Below are positions 1 through 6,571 of a DNA stretch of 12,596 nucleotides, one piece after another. The DNA is from Beijerinckiaceae bacterium (GTDB lineage Bacteria > Pseudomonadota > Alphaproteobacteria > Rhizobiales > Beijerinckiaceae), in assembly GCA_947455285.1 (NCBI GenBank), contig CANGOK010000071.1:1-12596 (forward strand), read 5' to 3'. Under the pieces are notes generated by a model. That model was not told where the DNA came from and did no database searches. It was given only the letters and a program-made list of their open reading frames with translations. Each line of letters starts with the position of its first letter. Position 1 is the first letter of the stretch. The translations under genes were made by a program, and so were the position numbers.

Positions 1-2
1 AC

Positions 3-974
3 GCCCATCCCCCGATGACCGCCCCCTGCATCATGGGCCACGAGAACATCGGCTATATCGCCAAGTGCGGCAAGGAATTCACCCGCCGCAAGGGCTTCAA
101 GGAAGGCGATCTCGTCTTCGTCGAACACTATGTCATGTGCGGCAAGTGCGAGCACTGCCATGCGGGCCAGTATCGCCATTGCGAAAACACCGACTGGCGC
201 AACAACCCCGAGTCTATCCGCTACGGCTACACCTCGGCCGAGCGCGCGCCCCATCTATTCGGCGGCTTCGCCCAGTATGTGTACCTGCCGTGGAACGCCG
301 TGCTCCACCATGTGCCCAAGGGCGTGAGCCCCGAGCTCGCAGGCCTTGTGACCCCCATGGCGAACGGCATCGAATGGTCGCTGTTCGAAGGCAAGGTTGG
401 ATACAACAGCACCGTCCTCATTCAGGGCCCGGGCCAGCAGGGCTTGTCGCAGACCGTCATCTGCAAGCAGGCCGGCGCCAAGCAGATCATCATCACCGGC
501 ACGTCCAAGGACGGAGCGCGTCTCGAAGTCGCCAAGAAGCTCGGCGCTGACGTGACGATCGACGTCAACAAGGAAGACCCGCTCCAGAAGATCATGGAAG
601 TAACCGGCGGCCTCGGCGTCGACGTGGTGCTCGATTGCACCGCCGGCGCTGGCACGACGCCGATTCTGCTTGGCATCGAGGCCCTGAAGCGTAAGGGCGG
701 GCGCATCGTGGTGCAGGGTGAGATGCCCGAATTCCCGAACTTCCCCATTGGCAAGATGACGACCAAGTTCATCTCCATGCACTCCGCGCGCGGCCATAGC
801 TATCTGGCTTGCGAACTCGCCCTGCAGCAGCTGGCCTCGCAGCGCTTCCCGCTGGATCTGGTGACGACCCATAAGTTCGGCCTCAACGAGGTCGATCTGG
901 CGATCCGGTCGGTCGGCAATAAGGAAGGCGGCGTGAAGGACGTGATCCACGCCTCGCTCATGCCCTGGCTGTAA
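3..974 (+). CDS. Zinc-binding alcohol dehydrogenase (MDR family), 5' end outside window
   Basis: Cytosolic medium-chain dehydrogenase/reductase, expected to oxidise an alcohol or reduce an aldehyde/ketone with NAD(P). The reading frame is open to the left edge (AHPP precedes the first Met at 15), so the true start and roughly 50 N-terminal residues, including the first catalytic zinc ligand, are missing. Counting from the Met at 15, GHE (residues 8-10) carries the second catalytic zinc site. C42, C45, C48 and C56 form the structural zinc lobe in the usual C-x2-C-x2-C-x7-C spacing. The nucleotide-binding loop GPGQQG lies at 138-143 and a Rossmann fold follows. The gene ends in TAA and is followed by a strong intrinsic terminator, so it is the last gene of its unit. 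Family assignment is secure; the substrate cannot be told. Confidence 0.9.
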   Translation, partial: AHPPMTAPCIMGHENIGYIAKCGKEFTRRKGFKEGDLVFVEHYVMCGKCEHCHAGQYRHCENTDWRNNPESIRYGYTSAERAPHLFGGFAQYVYLPWNAVLHHVPKGVSPELAGLVTPMANGIEWSLFEGKVGYNSTVLIQGPGQQGLSQTVICKQAGAKQIIITGTSKDGARLEVAKKLGADVTIDVNKEDPLQKIMEVTGGLGVDVVLDCTAGAGTTPILLGIEALKRKGGRIVVQGEMPEFPNFPIGKMTTKFISMHSARGHSYLACELALQQLASQRFPLDLVTTHKFGLNEVDLAIRSVGNKEGGVKDVIHASLMPWL

Positions 975-997
975 TCGACGCTACATAGAGAATAGAC

Positions 998-1028
998 CGG
1001 GCGCCCATTGCGGCGCCCGTTTTGTTTT
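998..1028 (+). terminator. Rho-independent terminator of the alcohol dehydrogenase gene
   Basis: A perfect 8-bp GC stem (CGGGCGCC at 998-1005, GGCGCCCG at 1012-1019) encloses a 6-base loop and is followed directly by TTTTGTTTT. The T tract lies on the + strand, so it serves the dehydrogenase gene 24 bases upstream. Its T tract abuts the stop codon of the convergent minus-strand gene. The minus strand has the same hairpin but no T run, so it is probably not an efficient terminator that way. Confidence 0.88.
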
Positions 1029-2382
1029 AGAGACCGAATGGATAGGTGTCAGGCGCGCCATGGGGAGGCGGCCCCCGCAACGGCGTCACCGCGCGGGTTT
1101 CCTCAAACCAGACGAAGGCGTCGAACTGCTCTGGCAGAACCGCCTCGAAATAATGACTCGAAAATTCTGTATCGGGCCGATAGACGACCCCGACGGCGCG
1201 TTCGAGACGCGGCCTCATCAGCGCCTCGCAAAGCTCCGCATTTCCGCGCAGATCCGTCAATGAGCGGGCGACGCCGCTCTGGCGAAAGATGCGTTCATAA
1301 GAATCCTCGCGCGCTGGCCGCACCTGCATGACCTGCATGGGCGCGCCCCAGTTATCTGCGGCAGCGACCGTGCCACGATCCGTGCCAAAGCCAATCAGAG
1401 CGGCGCTCTGGCCAAAGGCTTTCCGGCAAAGCTCGCCAATATTGAATTCGCTCTGCCACCCCATGGCGGTCGCCGAGGCGTCGCCGATGTGTGAATTATG
1501 AGCCCATATGACCGCCTTGGCTTTCGGACCACGCGCATCCATCACATATTTCAATGTATCGAACATATGTCGATCGCGCAGATTCCATGACGAAGTTCCG
1601 CCTTCGTACATTAATCGATAATATTGCTCGGCGGCGCGCACGATGCGCGCGTTTTGCGCGGCGTCGAACCAGTCTTCATTGTTGCGCAAGGCATGGGCGC
1701 TGCGTTGCTCCAGAAGTTCACGCAACTGCGCCACCACGGCCTGCTCGCAAGTTTCCCCATCGCTGCTCAGGATAAAGCGCCCGTAATACGCTGGCTCTTC
1801 CTGCCATGGCGACAAGCAGCCATAGCGCCGACGCGCTCTGGCGGCGGCGTCGGGGTCCACTTGGTCGAGATAAGAAAGAACAGCCGTAATGGACGCCCGC
1901 AACGAATAGACATCGAGCCCGCGGAATTCGACTCTGTTCTGTGGCGCGATATGTTCGTTATGCTCGCGCAGCCAATGGGTGAACTGCGCCACTTCCTGAT
2001 TACGCCACATCCACGTCGGGAACCGCGCGAAGGTCTCTTCTGAATCGGCTGCGGCCGTATGGCCCAGGGGGCGATGACGCACATAACGATCAATGCGCGC
2101 GGCGTCAGGCCAATCCGCTTCCACCGCGACTATCGTGAAGCCATGATCAGTGATGAGACGCTGCGTGATGGCGGCGCGGGCGTTGTAGAATTCCGATGAC
2201 CCATGGGTCGCTTCGCCAAGCAGGACGACGCGCGCCTCTCCAAAACGATCGAAGAATGGGCCGAACGCGGAAGGTTTCTCAGGCTCTGGAAGATGAACGC
2301 AAGCGTTGCGCACAAGCGCGGCGGCTTCATCAGCCCCCAGAGCGCGCATCCGCGCTGTCGTCGCAGCATCGCTCATCATCAA
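1027..2382 (-). CDS. Erythromycin esterase family protein
   Basis: A 451-residue cytosolic hydrolase of the EreA/EreB/EreC fold. Founding members open the macrolactone ring of erythromycin, but most chromosomal relatives have no shown substrate, so macrolide resistance should not be assumed. Family motifs are visible: LLGEATHGSSEF (about 54-65, with Glu57 and catalytic-type His60), VEADWPDA (87-94, Glu88), FPTWMWRNQEV (121-131), GLDVYSLRASI (155-165), SWNLRDRHM (265-273) and WAHNSHIGDA (293-302). Length fits a stand-alone family member without the phosphoribosyltransferase domain found in some relatives. GGAG stands 5 bases before the first of three consecutive ATGs. It is the last gene of the minus-strand stress cluster, 13 bases after the DoxX gene, so very likely co-transcribed with it. 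Confidence 0.88.
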   Translation of the reverse strand: MMMSDAATTARMRALGADEAAALVRNACVHLPEPEKPSAFGPFFDRFGEARVVLLGEATHGSSEFYNARAAITQRLITDHGFTIVAVEADWPDAARIDRYVRHRPLGHTAAADSEETFARFPTWMWRNQEVAQFTHWLREHNEHIAPQNRVEFRGLDVYSLRASITAVLSYLDQVDPDAAARARRRYGCLSPWQEEPAYYGRFILSSDGETCEQAVVAQLRELLEQRSAHALRNNEDWFDAAQNARIVRAAEQYYRLMYEGGTSSWNLRDRHMFDTLKYVMDARGPKAKAVIWAHNSHIGDASATAMGWQSEFNIGELCRKAFGQSAALIGFGTDRGTVAAADNWGAPMQVMQVRPAREDSYERIFRQSGVARSLTDLRGNAELCEALMRPRLERAVGVVYRPDTEFSSHYFEAVLPEQFDAFVWFEETRAVTPLRGPPPHGAPDTYPFGL

Positions 2383-2395
2383 CGCTCCGCTTTAT

Positions 2396-2845
2396 TCAAA
2401 GCTCCCGTCCAAGCTTGCGATCCAGCGACCATGGACCACCGCCGCGCAGCGCAATCGCGAAATAGATAATAGCCCAGGTGAGCACCATCTCGTAGCCATT
2501 GCGATTAGCTGCAAAGCCATTGGGCCAATGAGCGACAAAAACGAGGATCAGAGACTCGATGCAGAAAGCGGCCGCAAAGAAGCGGGTGAACAGGCCGAGG
2601 ATGATGCAGACAGCGCCGACCGTCTCAAGAAACATCAGGAAATAGGCCATGGATGCTGCAGGCTGAATCCCCAAGCGCTCCATGGTCGCGATGACTGGCG
2701 CAGGGCCGTTCATCAGTTTCATGACGCCATGCACAAGCATGGGAGCGCCCACGGCGATGCGGATGAGCGGATAAGAAAAATCCGACACGCATCGATAGAA
2801 CGGCGCCAAAGAGGGGATCAGAAGCCGCGCTTGAACAGGCTCCAT
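2396..2845 (-). CDS. DoxX family membrane protein
   Basis: A 149-residue inner-membrane protein with about four hydrophobic helices (near residues 25-45, 63-85, 87-107 and 119-135). The LIRIAVGAPMLVHGVMKL segment near the first helix and the FLETVGAVCIILGLFTR segment are typical of DoxX/SURF4-like quinol-oxidase-subunit relatives. Most bacterial members have no defined function; several are linked to redox or thiol stress. The start is fixed by CCGGAGG placed 5 bases before ATG at 2845. The frame stays open upstream to 3160, but that part is only the out-of-frame shadow of the next gene and lacks family similarity. It sits 20 bases downstream of the GlsB/YeaQ gene and 13 bases before the esterase gene, so an operon is likely. 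Confidence 0.87.
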   Translation of the reverse strand: MEPVQARLLIPSLAPFYRCVSDFSYPLIRIAVGAPMLVHGVMKLMNGPAPVIATMERLGIQPAASMAYFLMFLETVGAVCIILGLFTRFFAAAFCIESLILVFVAHWPNGFAANRNGYEMVLTWAIIYFAIALRGGGPWSLDRKLGREL

Positions 2846-2865
2846 GAGGACCTCCGGTTCAGGGA

Positions 2866-3126
2866 TCATAACCGCTGACGCGGCGCGGACACCATGCCCC
2901 ACACAACCAGAACAACGATCGCGCCGACCACTGCGCCGATGAGCCCCGCGCTTTGATCTGCCCGATACCATCCAAGCGTCTGGCCAAGGAACGTCGCGAC
3001 GAAAGCGCCGCCTATTCCTAATAATGTCGTTGTGATGAAACCTGAAGGTTCGTTTGGACCGGGCATGATGACCTTCGCTATGATTCCAGCGATGAACCCG
3101 ATGACGATTGTCCAGATCAAATTCAT
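2866..3126 (-). CDS. GlsB/YeaQ/YmgE family stress response membrane protein
   Basis: An 86-residue, glycine-rich inner-membrane protein of the transglycosylase-associated (Pfam Transgly_assoc) family. Three hydrophobic segments are visible (about 3-20, 30-48 and 60-78), with the family pattern GFIAGIIAKVIMPGP near the N-terminus, TTTLLGIGGAFVATFLG in the middle and GLIGAVVGAIVVL near the end. Relatives are commonly induced in stationary phase and by acid or envelope stress; the biochemical role is unknown. AGGGGA stands about 6 bases before ATG at 3126. It lies 30 bases after the YidB gene and 20 bases before DoxX, on the same strand. Confidence 0.9.
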   Translation of the reverse strand: MNLIWTIVIGFIAGIIAKVIMPGPNEPSGFITTTLLGIGGAFVATFLGQTLGWYRADQSAGLIGAVVGAIVVLVVWGMVSAPRQRL

Positions 3127-3156
3127 GACAGTCCCCTTTCACGCTTCTCAGAGAGG

Positions 3157-3690
3157 TCACAATTTCGCTAAATCCGCATCGCTGGGCAGTTCGCCCTGCG
3201 GGGTCAGCTGATCTACAGCCTGTGGCAGGGCGGTGACCAACTCGCGCTTCAGCAGGTCGACGGGAACCTGGAAACGCTGCGCAAGCTCCTCAAGCGTTCC
3301 GCCACCGAGCGCTCTCTCCATCTGATCAGCTTCAATTGGTACATTCTCGCCGCTACCGATCCACGAGCGCGTCTGGTCAGTGAACCCGCTCTGCTCGAAA
3401 CGACCAATAAGACCCTTCAAGGCCGCTGCGCCGCCCAGCATGGCAAGCAAGCCGCCTGCGCCCATTGAACCCAAGCTGCTTGATGACTGGGAAGGAACGC
3501 TGCTGGCGCGCTGCGCTGAATAGGACTGCCAAGCCTTAGCCGCCAGCACGAGCATGACGCTCTTGGCGATTGGAGACAGGCCGGACGCTGAAATCTGCGC
3601 TCCGGGTGCGGGCGTTTGCGCACGCGCATCGGTTTGCGACGGCGGCGTCTGGTTGACGAGATAGCCTAGAACCTGATCCAGCAAAGCCAT
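3157..3690 (-). CDS. YidB family (DUF937) protein
   Basis: A 177-residue protein, probably cytosolic, of unknown function. The N-terminal MALLDQVLGYLV is followed by a low-complexity Gln/Ala/Ser/Pro linker (about 14-70), a Gly/Met/Ala-rich hydrophobic stretch (about 72-92), and the diagnostic C-terminal DUF937/YidB region (about 105-175). That region contains IGSGENVPIE, a DQMERALGGGTLEELA helix and LPQAVDQLTPQGELP, all typical of the family. A strong GAGGAGG lies about 8 bases before ATG at 3690. It is 86 bases downstream of the response regulator gene, enough room for its own promoter, though I see none that is convincing. Confidence 0.85.
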   Translation of the reverse strand: MALLDQVLGYLVNQTPPSQTDARAQTPAPGAQISASGLSPIAKSVMLVLAAKAWQSYSAQRASSVPSQSSSSLGSMGAGGLLAMLGGAAALKGLIGRFEQSGFTDQTRSWIGSGENVPIEADQMERALGGGTLEELAQRFQVPVDLLKRELVTALPQAVDQLTPQGELPSDADLAKL

Positions 3691-3776
3691 TCGTGTGTCC
3701 TCCTCAAGCGGACGGGGCGCCGCGAATGGTTCAACACGCTAGACCGCGATATGGATCCATGCAGACGCAGCTTCGT

Positions 3777-4157
3777 TCACACCTGAGCGGAGGAGCCTAT
3801 GCGCTCGTTTAGACAGGCGCCAAGGGACAAGCAGAACTGTTCTTCCGAAAAAGGCTTCTCAAGCCATTGGACGCCATCAAATGTTTTGTTGGCCGCACTT
3901 CGGTTGAACCCGCTGATGATAAGGAAGGGAATGCATTGCTCCCGCAGCTTTCGCGCTGTGGGATCCGCCTTGCCATCAGCAAGGCTAAAATCGACGATCG
4001 CGACATCTGGCTTTTGATCGCAAAGAAAGGACAGAGCCTGCGCATTACGGGTAAAAATGGCGGCCACTTGAAAGCCTTGTGCTTCGAGCATGCCCTCAAC
4101 CATAAGCGCGATCATCGGCTCATCTTCGACGAGCATGACGCTTCGGCCAGGTTCCAT
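3777..4157 (-). CDS. Single-domain response regulator (CheY-like receiver)
   Basis: A 126-residue receiver domain with no output domain. Key residues are present: acidic pair E11-D12 in LVEDEP, phospho-acceptor D56 in IVDFSLADG, the switch Ser82 in IISG, and K101 in LEKPF. Such proteins work as phosphotransfer intermediates or act by protein contact; the cognate kinase is not in this window. ATG at 4157 was chosen because GGAGG lies about 8 bases upstream and the receiver fold begins at once (MEPGRSVMLVEDEP). An in-frame ATG at 4295 would add 46 residues that look non-coding and overlap the end of the upstream regulator gene. The gene lies 85 bases downstream of the FNR-like gene on the same strand, suggesting a regulatory pair. 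TTTTC-AA-GAAAA at 4177-4188 is a small inverted repeat just ahead of it. Confidence 0.88.
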   Translation of the reverse strand: MEPGRSVMLVEDEPMIALMVEGMLEAQGFQVAAIFTRNAQALSFLCDQKPDVAIVDFSLADGKADPTARKLREQCIPFLIISGFNRSAANKTFDGVQWLEKPFSEEQFCLSLGACLNERIGSSAQV

Positions 4158-4242
4158 GGCGTATCCTCCAGACCGATTTTCAAGAAAAGCCGGCGCAACC
4201 AAAGCATTCAGGCAAGAAGTCTCGACCGCTCCGCTTAGGAGC

Positions 4243-4995
4243 CTAAAGGATGAAGCCTTGAGGCAGCTCCATGCCGGACACCCGCGCGATCTCACGCAGG
4301 GCTTTCAGGTCGAGGATCTCGATCTTGCGGCAATCGAGCTCAACGATATTCTCTTCCCGCAGCGCCCTCAGCACACGATGCACATGCACAGGGGTCAGTC
4401 CGCAGCAATCTGCGATCTGCTGAATGGACAGAGGCAGCCGAAACCCATGTTCCTGCGAAAGGCCCAGTTTGAGCAGACGCAAATGGATCGACGCGATGAG
4501 ATGAGCAAGGTTTCGCTTGGCGTCACAGGCGCCGACTGCGGTGAGCCGTTCCGCAATCATGGACGACTCATGCGCCTGCATCATCATGATGCGGCGACTG
4601 ACGCCGGGCGCCGTAGCGACTTCAGAGAAACGCTCGGCATCGAAGGCGCAATAGGTGACGTCAGTAACCGCCTGCACCCCGAATTCGGAAACGCCAGTGA
4701 CGCAGGTCTCAAGTCCAACCAAATCGCCGGGCAACAACAGGTGGACGACCTGACGCTCGCCGCTGTCCAGCGATTTATATTTGATCCCCCAACCTGAAAA
4801 CATCGTGAAGAGACGAGGGCGCTGGGCGCCCTGCTCGATGATGACGTCGCCGCTCCATGCACGTCCATGCGCGATCTTGAACGACTCTATGAGCGTCAGA
4901 TCGGGGCTCGTGGCACAGGAAGGGTTCAGCGAACAATTGCGGCAGGAGGGAACCTTCGCATCGACAACCCGCGCAGCACTGTGCACAACAGACAT
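4243..4995 (-). CDS. Crp/Fnr family regulator with FNR-type [4Fe-4S] cysteines
   Basis: A 250-residue cytosolic transcription factor. N-terminal cysteines C18, C21 and C27 have the C-x2-C-x5-C spacing of E. coli FNR (C20, C23, C29), and C116, in AVTDVTYCAFD, aligns with FNR C122. The cyclic-nucleotide-type beta-barrel follows (about 40-125, with LLLPGDLVGLE), then a dimerisation helix (about 132-160) and a winged helix-turn-helix (about 185-232). This predicts an oxygen-labile iron-sulfur sensor. The recognition helix reads GLTPVHVHRVLRALRE, whereas FNR has E-x2-S-R; only the Arg is kept, so the target site may not be the classical TTGAT-N4-ATCAA. GAGG lies about 6 bases before ATG at 4995. 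A short GC hairpin (4228-4242) follows the stop but lacks a T run, so readthrough into the response regulator is possible. Confidence 0.88.
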   Translation of the reverse strand: MSVVHSAARVVDAKVPSCRNCSLNPSCATSPDLTLIESFKIAHGRAWSGDVIIEQGAQRPRLFTMFSGWGIKYKSLDSGERQVVHLLLPGDLVGLETCVTGVSEFGVQAVTDVTYCAFDAERFSEVATAPGVSRRIMMMQAHESSMIAERLTAVGACDAKRNLAHLIASIHLRLLKLGLSQEHGFRLPLSIQQIADCCGLTPVHVHRVLRALREENIVELDCRKIEILDLKALREIARVSGMELPQGFIL

Positions 4996-5319
4996 GACTC
5001 ACCTCGCGCCAGACAGACCAGGGACAGCCTTCGGCTCATCGCCGCGAATTGACGGATGCAAGTTTGCGCCGCTGCAAAAGTTAACCAGCGCAATAGTCTG
5101 AAAAGGAATTTTGGAAGCACGTCGTTGAATGCGAAAACAGAAACATTCACGCCATTTTCTGTCAACTCACCACTAATGAGACGCCACCGCTCCAACGCGT
5201 GAGAGTTGCTCAAACAAAAGGGGTAAATTTATTGGTCATCGGAACGTCGAAGACCGCGAAAAGACCCGTGCGATGGGCATTTATCGCGCCCAACAAAAGA
5301 TGACTGAGGAAGCTTTGAC

Positions 5320-5337
5320 CCTGTCCAAATAGACAGG
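5320..5337. repeat. Perfect 6-bp inverted repeat, possible operator or hairpin
   Basis: CCTGTC at 5320-5325 and GACAGG at 5332-5337 form a perfect inverted repeat around CAAATA. It overlaps the end of a TTGACC (5315-5320) on the + strand. No T run follows on either strand, so it is not an obvious terminator. It could be a protein-binding site or part of an untranslated RNA; the role is unknown. Confidence 0.4.
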
Positions 5338-5423
5338 TGGGGATTAATCTTAATCGGCAAAAGCTATTTGATCAGCGCATCCCGCGAGCACGATCAAGGG
5401 CGTTCATCATTTAAATTAATCTC

Positions 5424-5459
5424 TATTAAAAACCGCAGGAGCATGACGCACCTGCGGTT
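5424..5459 (-). terminator. Rho-independent terminator of the Bug-type gene (end of the Mla run)
   Basis: On the minus strand a 9-bp stem (AACCGCAGG pairing with CCTGCGGTT; 5431-5439 and 5451-5459) with an 11-base loop is followed by TTTTTAAT, from the A run at 5428-5432. It begins about 18 bases after the stop codon at 5477. On the + strand there is no T tract, so it is directional and closes the long minus-strand run that begins upstream. Confidence 0.87.
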
Positions 5460-5476
5460 CATCGCGCAATTAAGGA

Positions 5477-6499
5477 TTAATGCCCGAACACAGCCTCGCG
5501 AATACGCTTCTTCTGCTCTGGCGTAGCGACGTTCAAGACCTTGCGGGTGATGTCGAGCGCCCTGCCCGGATCCTGATAGGCGACGAAGCGCTGGGTCTTC
5601 TCACCCTCAGCGATCAGGGCCGGATTAGAGAGCGCGCGACGCACGGCGTCACGCAGGAAGGCGAGCCGATCTGGCGCCGTGCCAGGAGCGGTGACGAGAA
5701 TGCGTCCGAGATCGTTGAGATCGGAGCGGAAATCGAACCACCATTCCTGATCCGGCGTGAGCTTGACCTGCTCATAGACCGTCGGGACATTCGGCAGCAG
5801 TGCGGAACGCACGCGCGCCATCGACGCCACCGGAACAGCCTGCCCGGCCTGGGCATAGTTCGCGGCCGAACTGTCGGAGACATAGAGCCCGTCAACTTCG
5901 CCGCGCTCCATGGCCAGCGAAATTTCACTGCTGCTGCGATAGCCGAGGATCGTCTGGCAATTCAACTTCAACGCCTCGCAGGTCAGGGCCGCGCCATCGG
6001 CGGGACCATCGCTTGGGCCTGTGCCGCCCCAACGGATCTTGCGCCCTGGCTGCAAGGCGTCTGCGACCATCTTGACGCCGGACTGCTTGCTGGCGAGCCA
6101 GATCCAGGGATAAGCGCTGATGACGCCGAGGTGATCGAACTTCGCCAGATCGTAACGGATATTGTCCTGCTCCAGCAATTGACCAAGCGCGGCAGGCGTT
6201 CCGTTGACGATGAGCAGGCGCAGACCGTCCGGCGGCGCGCTGTAGGTCTGATTCAGCGCGAGCAATCCGCCAGCGCCGGGCACATTATCCACCACGACAT
6301 TGGCGCCGAGTTCTGTGGCGAGATAGGGCGCGATCATGCGGGCGTAGGCGTCGAAGCCGCCCCCTACCCCAAGGCCGACGATGAAATGGACCGTCTTGCC
6401 CTTGTAATAAGCGGCGGCGTCCTGCGCCTGCGCGCCAAAATTCATGGTGAGAGCCAGCCCCAAAGCGGCCATGCCGGAAAGGAAGAATCTGCGCGTCAT
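5477..6499 (-). CDS. Bug/TctC-family periplasmic substrate-binding protein
   Basis: A 340-residue exported solute-binding protein of the tripartite tricarboxylate transporter receptor family. The start at 6499 was chosen because GGAGA lies just upstream and a signal peptide begins at once. An in-frame ATG at 6559 would add 20 polar residues that hide the signal. The signal has TRRFFLSG, close to the twin-arginine pattern (S/T-R-R-x-F-L-K), then a hydrophobic core and a likely AQA cleavage site at residues 23-25. The mature start, YYKGKTVHFIVG followed by GGGFDAYARMIAPYL, and VVDNVPGAGG near 70-78 are typical Bug motifs. Ligands in the family are mostly carboxylates; this one cannot be told. 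No TctA or TctB membrane gene is present. It lies 72 bases after the MCE gene with no terminator between them, so co-transcription with the Mla operon is plausible. Confidence 0.88.
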   Translation of the reverse strand: MTRRFFLSGMAALGLALTMNFGAQAQDAAAYYKGKTVHFIVGLGVGGGFDAYARMIAPYLATELGANVVVDNVPGAGGLLALNQTYSAPPDGLRLLIVNGTPAALGQLLEQDNIRYDLAKFDHLGVISAYPWIWLASKQSGVKMVADALQPGRKIRWGGTGPSDGPADGAALTCEALKLNCQTILGYRSSSEISLAMERGEVDGLYVSDSSAANYAQAGQAVPVASMARVRSALLPNVPTVYEQVKLTPDQEWWFDFRSDLNDLGRILVTAPGTAPDRLAFLRDAVRRALSNPALIAEGEKTQRFVAYQDPGRALDITRKVLNVATPEQKKRIREAVFGH

Positions 6500-6546
6500 T
6501 CTGGTCTCCAAAGCGCCGGGAATCCGCTTGTCTATCGCGGCTGCGC

Positions 6547-6560
6547 CTTGACCAGTCAAG
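6547..6560. repeat. Inverted repeat CTTGAC-N2-GTCAAG upstream of the Bug-type gene
   Basis: CTTGAC (6547-6552) and GTCAAG (6555-6560) form a perfect 6-bp inverted repeat with a 2-base centre, 48 bases upstream of the Bug-type start. The spacing fits a dimeric regulator site better than a hairpin. The core GACTGGTCAA recurs at 10787-10796 in the GST/irr intergenic region. The role is not known. Confidence 0.35.
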
Positions 6561-6571
6561 CAGGCCCCTCT

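Larger units (their letters stand above)
4996..5476. other. Gene-free intergenic region, about 480 bases
   Basis: No convincing coding frame is present on either strand. It lies upstream of the FNR-like gene and downstream of the Bug-type gene, both on the minus strand, so it should hold the promoter of the former and the terminator of the latter. Visible pieces: a perfect minus-strand TTGACA (5160-5165) without a good -10 at 16-18 bases; an inverted repeat at 5320-5337; TTGATC (5368-5373) and GATCAA (5392-5397) as a perfect 6-bp inverted repeat 18 bases apart; an A/T-rich tract at 5401-5432; the terminator at 5424-5459; and GGATTAAT at both 5341-5348 and 5474-5481. A 19-codon frame at 5273 has no ribosome-binding site and is not called. 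Confidence 0.6.

Noticed and set aside
2846..3160. Upstream extension of the DoxX gene to a 254-residue frame
   Set aside because: The extra residues are an out-of-frame copy of the GlsB/YeaQ coding region and have no DoxX similarity; GGAGG directly before ATG at 2845 fixes the start.
3751..3760. Perfect 10-bp palindrome ATGGATCCAT upstream of the YidB gene
   Set aside because: It does not extend beyond 10 bp and lacks promoter elements in a sensible position; chance is likely.
4228..4242. GC hairpin right after the FNR-like stop codon as a terminator
   Set aside because: Stem of only 5 bp and no T run on the minus strand, so termination is not supported.
5105..5126. GGAAT...CGTT on the + strand as an EcfG general-stress promoter
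   Set aside because: The spacer is 13 bases rather than the 16-17 expected, and no + strand gene follows.
5273..5332. 19-codon frame on the + strand in the gene-free region (MGIYRAQQKMTEEALTLSK)
   Set aside because: No ribosome-binding site, no downstream partner gene and no recognised family; too short to support from sequence alone.
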